Shown here in pieces: positions 1 through 5,458 of a stretch of 7,479 nt of DNA; positions within the stretch are counted from its first letter, which is position 1; every line of letters starts with the position of its first letter. This DNA comes from Fimbriimonadaceae bacterium (GTDB lineage Bacteria; Armatimonadota; Fimbriimonadia; Fimbriimonadales; Fimbriimonadaceae), in NCBI GenBank assembly GCA_022842565.1, contig JALHPH010000067.1:540-8018 (forward strand). Direction: 5' to 3'. A program made the position numbers and the translations under genes. The notes beneath the pieces are model-generated. The model searched no databases and had not been told where the DNA came from. It saw nothing but the letters and a program-made list of their open reading frames with translations.

Positions 1-1
1 G

Positions 2-838
2 ATTCTGGCCGCCATTCTCTTCCCGGTGCTCAGCCAAGCCCGCGAATCGGCCAAGCGAACAACGTATATGGTCGCCATGAAAGAGACCGGCTTAGCCGTG
101 ATTGTTTATCAGGGTGATCACGACGACCTCTTGCCGCCGTCGTTCATTCAGGATCCCACGATCCAGTATCCGTTCCAGTTTGCTTCGGGCCGCCGTATCG
201 GAACGTGGCTGACGGCGACGATGCCTTACATGAAGAACTGGCAAATCCTGGCCTCGCCCAAGTACGAAGATCACTCGATCCCGAACCCGCTGAAGATCAG
301 CCCGTTTATCGCGTTTGGTATTCCCCCTCGCTCCGAACTTTATGGCTCGCCCTATTGGTCGGATAGCTACTACGGGTTTGGTACCTCTTCGCGATTTGCA
401 GGACTCTTGGGCGGTAGCAGCGAGAACGCTTGGACTCCCAATATTCAGTCAAACTTGCCGAGTAAATCTTCCGGCGAAGTTGGCGATCCATCCATGCAGT
501 CGCTCCTCGTGGAGTCGACGGCACCAGACTGGTGGTTAGCAAAATATGGTCGTGCACCGGTGCGCAACGACACCTTCAACTATTACACCATTTGGGCACC
601 CTATGGCCGTCAGACCAACCAAACTTTTGGTCCCTATTTCAGGTGGGATATGCGAGTCAAGCGCGCTGCGCCTCAGCTGTATCTGAGCCTTCGCGATTCT
701 GCAAGGCGGACCCTCGATATGGGTAAGGCTCCTGTAGTGTTCCTTGATGGTCACGCGAAGTGGATCGATTCCATGGCCTATTTCCGACCCACACAAGGAA
801 CCGGTTACATGTACTATCCTTTCTTGAAGCCGGAATGA
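2..838 (+). CDS. Large pseudopilin with C-terminal DG motif, 5' end outside window
   Basis: The frame is open from base 2, so the gene begins upstream of the window. The first visible residues, ILAAILFPVLSQARESAKR, are the distal half of the hydrophobic N-terminal helix of type IV pilin-like proteins; the prepilin-peptidase site and first half of the helix lie outside. The visible 278 residues resemble the large pseudopilins of Planctomycetes and Armatimonadota that carry an H-X9-DG motif near the C-terminus. Here the segment is DMGKAPVVFLDGHAKWI, with Asp rather than His ten residues before the DG. The middle is rich in Tyr, Trp, Pro and Gly, as in a globular pilin head. Such proteins are expected to be membrane-anchored or assembled by a type II secretion or type IV pilus apparatus; the substrate is unknown. 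The stop overlaps the start of the next gene (ATGA), which suggests translational coupling. The family call is good; the role is unknown. Confidence 0.85.
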   Translation: MLAAILFPVLSQARESAKRTTYMVAMKETGLAVIVYQGDHDDLLPPSFIQDPTIQYPFQFASGRRIGTWLTATMPYMKNWQILASPKYEDHSIPNPLKISPFIAFGIPPRSELYGSPYWSDSYYGFGTSSRFAGLLGGSSENAWTPNIQSNLPSKSSGEVGDPSMQSLLVESTAPDWWLAKYGRAPVRNDTFNYYTIWAPYGRQTNQTFGPYFRWDMRVKRAAPQLYLSLRDSARRTLDMGKAPVVFLDGHAKWIDSMAYFRPTQGTGYMYYPFLKPE

Positions 839-1044
839 AATACTTTACCAAGTTCACCCTCATAATGCTCTGCGCGATTGCACTTTTTGGCTGCGGTCCC
901 AAGGAGGAAAAGTTCGTTGTTGATCCTAACGATCCCTCGTCGGTAGCCAACGCGAGCAAGGTCGAACCAACCGTGATTGACTCAAGGACCGGGCAGCCAA
1001 TTGATGGTGCCGGGGCCACCGCAGTCCCGCCTGAAAAGGACTGA
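835..1044 (+). CDS. Small predicted lipoprotein
   Basis: This 69-residue protein starts at the ATG overlapping the pseudopilin stop (ATGA). A longer reading frame from 760 would run through the pseudopilin C-terminus and would bury the signal peptide, so 835 is preferred. Residues 1-19 form a lipoprotein signal peptide: Lys2 and Lys6, a hydrophobic core (LIMLCAIALF), then the lipobox LFGC with Cys20 as the expected lipidated residue. The mature part is only about 50 residues, polar and low in complexity (GPKEEK, then VVDPNDPSS, ending PPEKD), with no recognised domain. No good Shine-Dalgarno precedes it, which fits reinitiation by ribosomes finishing the pseudopilin. It is probably co-transcribed with the pseudopilin and ended by the hairpin at 1068. 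The function is unknown; an accessory of the pseudopilin is only a guess from position. Confidence 0.75.
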   Translation: MKYFTKFTLIMLCAIALFGCGPKEEKFVVDPNDPSSVANASKVEPTVIDSRTGQPIDGAGATAVPPEKD

Positions 1045-1067
1045 CTGATCTAGGTCGCAAAATGTTC

Positions 1068-1095
1068 AGCCCTCCCGGCCCCCGGGAGGGCTTTG
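1068..1095 (+). terminator. Intrinsic terminator after pseudopilin-lipoprotein pair
   Basis: A perfect 11-bp GC-rich stem (arm AGCCCTCCCGG at 1068-1078, partner at 1082-1092) closes a 3-nt CCC loop and is followed by a short T run (TTT, 1092-1094). It lies 24 bp after the lipoprotein stop and fits a rho-independent terminator for the upstream pair, although the T tract is short. Its descending arm contains GGGAGGG, which could also act as a Shine-Dalgarno for the small ATG ORF at 1098. Confidence 0.8.
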
Positions 1096-1097
1096 TA

Positions 1098-1145
1098 ATG
1101 CCCGTGTCATCGTGCCGAGAACGAATCCAGGCTTCATCTCGTTGA
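1098..1145 (+). other. Possible 15-codon leader ORF before the permease
   Basis: ATG at 1098 follows GGGAGGG (1084-1090) with a 7-nt spacer, the best ribosome-binding arrangement in this junction. The ORF reads MPVSSCRERIQASSR and stops at TGA 1143-1145. That stop overlaps a TTG codon (1142-1144) in the permease frame as TTGA. This could be a leader peptide that delivers ribosomes to a TTG start. The Shine-Dalgarno is also the 3' arm of the terminator stem, so it would be hidden in read-through RNA. The arrangement may be coincidence. Confidence 0.3.
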
Positions 1146-2362
1146 ACCCCACAGTGCAACGACTCATCGCGAACTTCGGGGCGGCCCTCTCTTCATTGCG
1201 GGAGCAAGGCACCCGCGTTTTCTTTTCAGCGCTCGGGGTGTTCGTGGCGATGGTGGCCATTCTCCTGCTCATCGGCATCGCGCGGGGGGTGCAAAAGGAC
1301 GTAGCAGGCCAGGTTCGCGACCTAGGCGTGAACGTTTTGGTGGTCCTACCGGCTCGCGTGGATACCAGCCAGATGAGCTTCAACCCCAACCTGGGCGGCC
1401 AAAGCTACCTGAAACCATCGCACGCCGAGGCGCTGGCCCGGCAACCCGGAGTCGTGCAGACTGCGCTTCTCACTTTTATCGGCGGCGGCATCAGTTTCGG
1501 CGGAACCCAGGCCTTCCCGGTGCTCATCGCCGCCACGCCCAGCTGGTTCGAAATGCACCCGACCCAGCTGAAAGAGGGGCGGGTCTATGGCCCGGCTGAC
1601 AAGGGCAAGCGGGTGGCGGTGATCGGCGGAGTCGCCGCCAAGAAGCTTTTCGGAAAGACGACCGCGATCGGCAAAGAGGTGCTCATCAACGATGAAGAGT
1701 ACGCCGTCATCGGCGTAACCGAGGACGAAGCCAGCGAGAACAGCCTATTCAGCATGGGCGGCTTCCAGAACGTCGTTTACGTACCTTTTCGCGAATTCCA
1801 TGCCCAAACACCCGACGCCCAGATCGACCGTATCATGGTGCAGAGCCAACCCGAAGCTGAGCCGCGCGAGCTCGTGAAGCGGCTGGATGCAGTCCTCGGC
1901 CAGAGCTTGAACGCTCAGCAATACAGCGTGCTCACGCAAGAGGACCTTCTCGGGCTGGTTTATCGCCTCATGAACATCGTGACGTGGCTGCTGACTGGGC
2001 TCACCAGCATCGCCCTTTTCGTGGGTGGCATCGGCATTATGGCCGTGATGGTCATGAGTGTCACCGAGAGAACGCGCGAAATAGGCATCCGCAAAACCGT
2101 CGGCGCGCAGCGCACGGACGTGTTTCAGCAGTTCGTTTTTGAGAGCATCTTGATCGCGCTGGTGGGCGGCGCAGCGGGATTTGTGTTTAGTGCGCTTGTC
2201 TCGTGGGTGCTGGCCAGCTACACCGTCATCAAGCCCGAGCTGACACCGAGTTTGGTCCTCTTTGGCCTGGGTGTCTGCGTGTTGGTGGGCGTGCTGAGCG
2301 GCATGGTGCCGGCGATCCGCGCAGGTCGCATGGAGCCGGTGGCGGCGCTTCGGCGAGAATAG
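1112..2362 (+). CDS. MacB/FtsX-type ABC transporter permease
   Basis: This membrane subunit of a MacB-like ABC transporter (416 residues from the outermost start) fits the usual permease length. Numbered from GTG 1112, TM1 is about 36-57. It is followed by a roughly 230-residue extracytoplasmic MacB_PCD-type domain (58-288) containing GRVYG and VAVIGGVAAKKLFG. TM2 is about 290-317, TM3 341-367 and TM4 379-401. The FtsX signature is clear: GGIGIMAVMVMSVTERTREI at 305-324, then GIRKTVGA. The protein ends PAIRAGRMEPVAALRRE, the conserved cytoplasmic tail. These permeases couple ATP hydrolysis by a separate MacB/LolD-like ATPase to movement of lipoproteins, peptides or envelope substrates. No ATPase or membrane-fusion gene is visible beside it, so the ATPase must be elsewhere. 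The start is uncertain: GTG 1112, TTG 1142 and GTG 1154 are all possible and none has a strong Shine-Dalgarno. I give the longest form. Its stop directly abuts the stop of the opposing pseudopilin. Confidence 0.9.
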   Translation: MPRTNPGFISLNPTVQRLIANFGAALSSLREQGTRVFFSALGVFVAMVAILLLIGIARGVQKDVAGQVRDLGVNVLVVLPARVDTSQMSFNPNLGGQSYLKPSHAEALARQPGVVQTALLTFIGGGISFGGTQAFPVLIAATPSWFEMHPTQLKEGRVYGPADKGKRVAVIGGVAAKKLFGKTTAIGKEVLINDEEYAVIGVTEDEASENSLFSMGGFQNVVYVPFREFHAQTPDAQIDRIMVQSQPEAEPRELVKRLDAVLGQSLNAQQYSVLTQEDLLGLVYRLMNIVTWLLTGLTSIALFVGGIGIMAVMVMSVTERTREIGIRKTVGAQRTDVFQQFVFESILIALVGGAAGFVFSALVSWVLASYTVIKPELTPSLVLFGLGVCVLVGVLSGMVPAIRAGRMEPVAALRRE

Positions 2363-2701
2363 TTACGGAATGAGCGTGCTCGGCGTGCCGTGCACGCTGC
2401 AGCTTGGCTCATCGTCCACCACACCGATAGTATAGGTGCCGCCGCTCGGGCAGACCGGCATGGAGCCCTTTAGGAACTCAGGAGCGATATCGGTTGCACT
2501 TGGGGTGGCAGCGCCGCTCATGCGGTTCTCCATCGCCCAACGGTCCTTAGCGTTGGCAATCTCTTTGAGGTTGCTGAGACAAGCTCGTTCGCGCGATCGT
2601 TCGCGAGCACCCACCCACTGCGGCACGGCGACCGCCAAAAGGATGCCGATGATCATGACCACGATCATGATTTCGACCAACGTAAACGCGCGTTTTTTCA
2701 C
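2363..2701 (-). CDS. Short type IV pilin-like / competence-type pseudopilin
   Basis: This 112-residue protein begins MKKRAFTLVEIMIVVMIIGI, a class III prepilin signal. A basic leader is cut by prepilin peptidase between Ala5 and Phe6, Glu10 is the conserved +5 glutamate, and a hydrophobic helix runs to about residue 26. The next segment (QWVGARERSRERACLSNLKEI) and the small Cys-containing C-terminus (VCPSGGTYTIG, then SCSVHGT; Cys41, 84, 101) match short pseudopilins abundant in Armatimonadota. The protein probably sits in the inner membrane and acts in a type IV pilus, competence or type II secretion pseudopilus; which one cannot be told. The start is GTG at 2701-2699 with AGAGG 9 nt upstream (plus coordinates 2711-2715). 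Ala replaces the usual Gly before the cleavage site. The gene stands alone and is convergent with the permease with no bases between the two stops. Confidence 0.9.
   Translation of the reverse strand: MKKRAFTLVEIMIVVMIIGILLAVAVPQWVGARERSRERACLSNLKEIANAKDRWAMENRMSGAATPSATDIAPEFLKGSMPVCPSGGTYTIGVVDDEPSCSVHGTPSTLIP
2373..2398. other. Inverted repeat at the permease/pseudopilin convergent junction
   Basis: Arms AGCGTGC (2373-2379) and GCACGCT (2392-2398) pair perfectly. The 12 bases between them can add CGG/CCG pairs beyond a T-T mismatch. The structure begins 11 nt past the permease stop but lies inside the pseudopilin coding 3' end. No T tract follows on either strand, so it is at most a weak terminator or an RNA 3'-end stabiliser for the permease transcript. 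Confidence 0.35.
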
Positions 2702-2710
2702 AAGAAATAG

Positions 2711-2715
2711 CCTCT
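2711..2715 (-). promoter_or_regulatory. Ribosome binding site of the short pseudopilin
   Basis: The minus strand reads AGAGG nine nucleotides before the GTG start. It supports the GTG and fixes the prepilin leader at five residues. Confidence 0.6.
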
Positions 2716-2796
2716 ACCGCGTCTATCGGTTCGTTCGCACTGAATCCTTAGCCCACTAACATCGCCAGGACTTCCGTTCCGATAGGTAAATGCTAA

Positions 2797-2802
2797 TACA
2801 AT
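2797..2802 (+). promoter_or_regulatory. Candidate -10 element for the PEP-CTERM gene
   Basis: TACAAT matches TATAAT at 5 of 6 positions. It lies in the most AT-rich stretch of the 129-bp divergent intergenic region (2702-2830), giving a leader of roughly 20 nt before the start at 2831. No good -35 is seen. I could not place a convincing promoter for the short pseudopilin on the other strand. Confidence 0.3.
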
Positions 2803-2830
2803 CTTAATAGAATTCCAGTGCAATGGCCGG

Positions 2831-3535
2831 GTGAAATTGTTTGTCTCTTTTTCCTTGCTCGCACTCATCGCGGCCTATACGCCTGCGCAAGGCGTTCTTC
2901 GCATCACGGAGTTTATGTCTGAAGGTCAAGGGCTGACTGGCCCAGGCACTGGCGCCAATCGCCAGCGCGAGTTCTTCGAGCTGACTAACGTTGGCGACGC
3001 TACGCTCGATATCTCTAGTTATTCGTACAACGACAACAACGTGAACGACCCTCATCTTTTCGGTGGACTGTTCGGCAACGTGGCTGCGGGTGAGTCAATC
3101 ATCTTAACTCAGATGACTGCCGAGAATTTCCGGAGTTATTGGGGGCTTTCGACTTCGGTGCGAATTTTCAGCTACGGCCAACTATCGAACCTAGGAAACG
3201 CCGATACGATCAATATCTACAATTCGAGCGTTCAAAGTGCATCGACATTGGTCGATTCGCTCAGCTATTTAGATACGGCCCGTGGTAGCGGCATCTCGCG
3301 CAACCGGCCATTCTCTGCAGGCACGGGGCAAGTAGGTAACGCGGATTGGGTTATCTCGGCCGTCGGCGACATTTACGGTTCGCGCCTTGCCCCCAATCCG
3401 ATCTTCCCGGTCGGCAACGAGTACATTGACCTGGCGAATCCTGGCCAGTACTCGCCGGTTCCAGAGCCCGCAACGATGCTGTCGCTCGCTGCGGGCCTTG
3501 GATTGCTCCGACTGCGACGTCAAGCCAGAGCCTGA
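2831..3535 (+). CDS. Exported lamin-tail-domain protein with PEP-CTERM sorting signal
   Basis: This 234-residue secreted protein has a signal peptide at 1-20 (MKLFVSFSLLALIAAYTPAQ), probably cleaved near Ala19/Gln20. Residues 22-145 look like a lamin tail (LTD) Ig-like domain: it opens VLRITEFMSEG, then REFFELTNVGDATLDISSY at 46-64, then GNVAAGESIILT, and later NLGNADTINIYN and VDSLSY. LTD domains occur in many bacterial extracellular proteins and nucleases; no nuclease domain is present here. The C-terminus is a PEP-CTERM signal: PVPEPATM (209-216), a short hydrophobic stretch, then an Arg-rich end (RLRRQARA). In known systems this tail is recognised and cleaved by exosortase after transport; no exosortase is in the window. 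The start is GTG 2831 with no clear Shine-Dalgarno; an ATG at 2823 is out of frame and stops after three codons. The last 16 bp overlap the 3' end of thrS on the other strand. Confidence 0.85.
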   Translation: MKLFVSFSLLALIAAYTPAQGVLRITEFMSEGQGLTGPGTGANRQREFFELTNVGDATLDISSYSYNDNNVNDPHLFGGLFGNVAAGESIILTQMTAENFRSYWGLSTSVRIFSYGQLSNLGNADTINIYNSSVQSASTLVDSLSYLDTARGSGISRNRPFSAGTGQVGNADWVISAVGDIYGSRLAPNPIFPVGNEYIDLANPGQYSPVPEPATMLSLAAGLGLLRLRRQARA

Positions 3536-5397
3536 AGCTTCGCGAGGACCTCGGCGAAAGGCTGGGCGCCGAGGTCACCCTCTTCGCGCATTCGCACGCC
3601 GCAGGTCCCTGCTTCGATATCCTTGTCGCCGACGATCAGCATCACCGGGACCTTCATCTGAGTCTGCTCCCGTATCTTCTTGCCGATGGTCTCGCGCGAC
3701 GCATCGACCGTGACGCGCAGCCCCATTGCGGGGATGTCGGCCCATGTGTCGGCCCATTGACCGCCGTCGTGCTCGGCATCGGGCTTGTAGCCGTGGGAGG
3801 GGTATCCCTGCAGCTTCTCAGCGATAACTTGGGCATAGCGGGCATGGCGGTCTGCGATGGGCAGGATGGCGACCTGTACCGGCGCAAGCCAGAAAGGAAA
3901 TGCTCCGGCGTATTGCTCGGTCATCAGGCCAATCATGCGTTCGAGAGAGCCGAACGGCGCCCGGTGGATCATCACGGGCCGGTGGGGCTTGCTATCCTCG
4001 CCGATGTATTCCAGGTCGAAGCGCTCGGGGAGATTGTAGTCCACTTGCACGGTGCCCATCTGCCAGTCGCGGCCGAGGGCGTCCTTAATAATGATATCGA
4101 GCTTGGGGCCATAGAACGCCGCATCGCCAGGCGAGAGTTCGTACTCCAGACCGAGCTTTTCGCAAGCGTTGATGATGGCCGACGTCGCCTTCTCCCAGTT
4201 GTCGTCGTGCCCGATGTACTTGTCGCTGGTGGGGTCCTTGGTCCCGACGCGGACGCGGTAATTGGTCAGCCCCAGCTTGCCCAGCACGGACTGGATGATC
4301 TCGACCACGCCGATGAACTCTTCGCCCAGTTGGTCGGGTGTAACGAACAGGTGCGCGTCGTCTTGGGTGAAGCCGCGCGCCCGCAGAATGCCCGTGACTT
4401 CCCCGCTCTGCTCGTAGCGATAGACCGTGCCGAACTCTGCATACCGCACCGGCAAGTCGCGGTAGCTGCGCAGCCGCGACTTGTAAATCTCGATGTGGAA
4501 CGGGCAGTTCATCGGCTTGAGAATGAACGTGTCTTCAACTTCGCCTTCCGCGTTCGTATCCAGCATGAACGGGAACATCTTGTCGCGATAGTTGATGATG
4601 TGGCCGGATTTCTCGTACAGCTTGATGCTGGCCAGGTTGGGCGTCACGACCGGCTCGTAGCCTTTTTTGATCTGCTCCTGGCGCATAAAGTCGATCATCG
4701 TCTCGCGGAGGATGGCCCCTTTCGGCAGCCAAAGCGCGAGGCCCGTGCCCACGATCGGGCTGAACATGAACAGCCCAAGCTCCTTGCCCAGCACGCGGTG
4801 ATCGCGCTTCTTGGCCTCCTCCAGCATGTGCAGATAGGCTTCTAGCTCCTCAGCCGTCTCGAAGGCGGTGCCATAGACGCGGGTCAGCTGCTTGTTCTTC
4901 ACGTTGCCCCGCCAATAGGCTCCAGCGATGGACATCAGCTTAAAGTGCTTGATTTCTTTGGTGGTCTCGACGTGGGGGCCGCGGCACAGGTCCAGGAATC
5001 GGTGCTGGACGCCTTCGCGGTCGGTGCGCTTTTGGTCATAAAAGCTGATCGTCTCGCCCCCGGGGATTGCATCGAGCAGTTGGAGTTTGTATTCCGCCAC
5101 TTCTGCTCCCATGCCGGGGATCGCTGCATCCAGAATCAATTCCTTTGCTTCGTCCCGCGAGACCTCCATTCGCTCGATGCGTTGATCGAGCTTAGCCAGT
5201 TCCTTCATGCGCTTTTCGATGCGCACAAGGTCCTCCTCGCGGAGCTGCTCGGGGAATTCGATGTCGTAGTAGAAGCCGTTTTCGACCGGGGGGCCGATGG
5301 CCAGTTGTACTTTCGGGAAGATCTCTTGGACGGCTTGCGCCATCAGGTGCGCTGCAGAGTGACGCAAACGATATAGGTAGGATGCTTCGTAGCTCAT
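3520..5397 (-). CDS. thrS: Threonyl-tRNA synthetase lacking the TGS domain
   Basis: This cytoplasmic class II synthetase (625 residues) charges tRNA-Thr using ATP and threonine. The editing domain begins almost at the N-terminus: HSAAH at 13-17 supplies the first two metal/water-binding His, and CRGPHV at 138-143 supplies the Cys and third His. The catalytic core has KPMNCPFH with zinc ligand Cys298, the motif 2 region YRYEQSGEVTGILRARGFTQ then DDAH with zinc ligand His349, and motif 3 MIHRAPFGSLERMIG with zinc ligand His478 and Arg487. The anticodon-binding domain starts near LAPVQVAI (504-511). Compared with E. coli ThrRS (642 residues), the roughly 60-residue TGS domain is missing. Part of the length is regained by an extra segment around 531-558. 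Start ATG 5397 has GGGAGG nine nt upstream. The in-frame extension to 5667 lies antisense to the next gene and shows no TGS-like sequence. A TATAAT at 5449-5444 gives a leader of about 40 nt. Confidence 0.97.
   Translation of the reverse strand: MSYEASYLYRLRHSAAHLMAQAVQEIFPKVQLAIGPPVENGFYYDIEFPEQLREEDLVRIEKRMKELAKLDQRIERMEVSRDEAKELILDAAIPGMGAEVAEYKLQLLDAIPGGETISFYDQKRTDREGVQHRFLDLCRGPHVETTKEIKHFKLMSIAGAYWRGNVKNKQLTRVYGTAFETAEELEAYLHMLEEAKKRDHRVLGKELGLFMFSPIVGTGLALWLPKGAILRETMIDFMRQEQIKKGYEPVVTPNLASIKLYEKSGHIINYRDKMFPFMLDTNAEGEVEDTFILKPMNCPFHIEIYKSRLRSYRDLPVRYAEFGTVYRYEQSGEVTGILRARGFTQDDAHLFVTPDQLGEEFIGVVEIIQSVLGKLGLTNYRVRVGTKDPTSDKYIGHDDNWEKATSAIINACEKLGLEYELSPGDAAFYGPKLDIIIKDALGRDWQMGTVQVDYNLPERFDLEYIGEDSKPHRPVMIHRAPFGSLERMIGLMTEQYAGAFPFWLAPVQVAILPIADRHARYAQVIAEKLQGYPSHGYKPDAEHDGGQWADTWADIPAMGLRVTVDASRETIGKKIREQTQMKVPVMLIVGDKDIEAGTCGVRMREEGDLGAQPFAEVLAKLQALA
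3547..3576. other. 10-bp inverted repeat at the PEP-CTERM/thrS convergent junction
   Basis: GACCTCGGCG (3547-3556) pairs perfectly with CGCCGAGGTC (3567-3576) around a 10-nt loop. It begins 12 nt after the stop of the plus-strand PEP-CTERM gene but lies within thrS coding sequence, before the thrS stop. The position fits a transcript end for the PEP-CTERM gene; the lack of a T tract argues for a weak or factor-assisted terminator. Confidence 0.45.
3736..3759 (-). repeat. 12-bp imperfect tandem repeat inside thrS
   Basis: Two adjacent 12-bp units (3736-3747 and 3748-3759) share their first ten bases, GTCGGCCCAT. On the coding strand they encode QWAD and TWAD. The pair lies in the extra segment of the ThrRS anticodon-binding domain and keeps the frame, so it may record a small in-frame duplication. 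Confidence 0.6.
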
Positions 5398-5406
5398 GAG
5401 TGTGTG

Positions 5407-5412
5407 CCTCCC
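5407..5412 (-). promoter_or_regulatory. thrS ribosome binding site
   Basis: The minus strand reads GGGAGG with nine nucleotides to the ATG at 5397. This decides the start against the in-frame upstream codons, and with it the absence of a TGS domain. Confidence 0.8.
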
Positions 5413-5443
5413 AAACCAGGGGAATGAATTGTCGGTTTTGACC

Positions 5444-5449
5444 ATTATA
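5444..5449 (-). promoter_or_regulatory. thrS -10 element, overlapping a divergent -10
   Basis: The minus strand carries a perfect TATAAT. No strong -35 is found at the expected distance (GCAATT at a 16-nt spacing is the nearest). The predicted start near 5437 gives a 5' leader of about 40 nt, too short for a T-box riboswitch. Confidence 0.55.
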
Positions 5450-5451
5450 GA
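5446..5451 (+). promoter_or_regulatory. Candidate -10 for the secreted LolA-like gene
   Basis: TATAGA on the plus strand overlaps the thrS TATAAT by four bases. The expected transcription start would fall at about 5458-5459, on or beside the ATG of the downstream gene. This suggests a leaderless or nearly leaderless mRNA, and no Shine-Dalgarno sits at a usable distance there. No -35 is evident. Confidence 0.35.
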
Positions 5452-5458
5452 ACCAGGG

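Noticed and set aside
2590..2670. Short direct repeats (CGTTCGCG twice; GATCATGA twice) within the short pseudopilin gene
   Set aside because: They encode repetitive residues of the pilin helix and the Arg-rich segment after it; no spacing or copy number suggests a regulatory or mobile element.
2723..2785. 7-bp inverted repeat CTATCGG...CCGATAG in the pseudopilin/PEP-CTERM intergenic region
   Set aside because: The arms are about 50 bp apart and do not extend beyond 7 bp, so chance explains it.
3757..4845. Long 362-codon plus-strand reading frame opposite thrS
   Set aside because: It lies fully antisense to a clear, conserved thrS. The translation has no recognisable domain and the composition expected of a GC-rich antisense shadow.
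4945..5376. 143-codon plus-strand reading frame opposite the thrS editing domain
   Set aside because: Antisense shadow of thrS with no start signal or family resemblance.
5438..5443. TTGACC as a -35 element for the secreted-protein gene
   Set aside because: No -10-like hexamer lies 16-18 nt downstream, and the site is too close to TATAGA to serve it.
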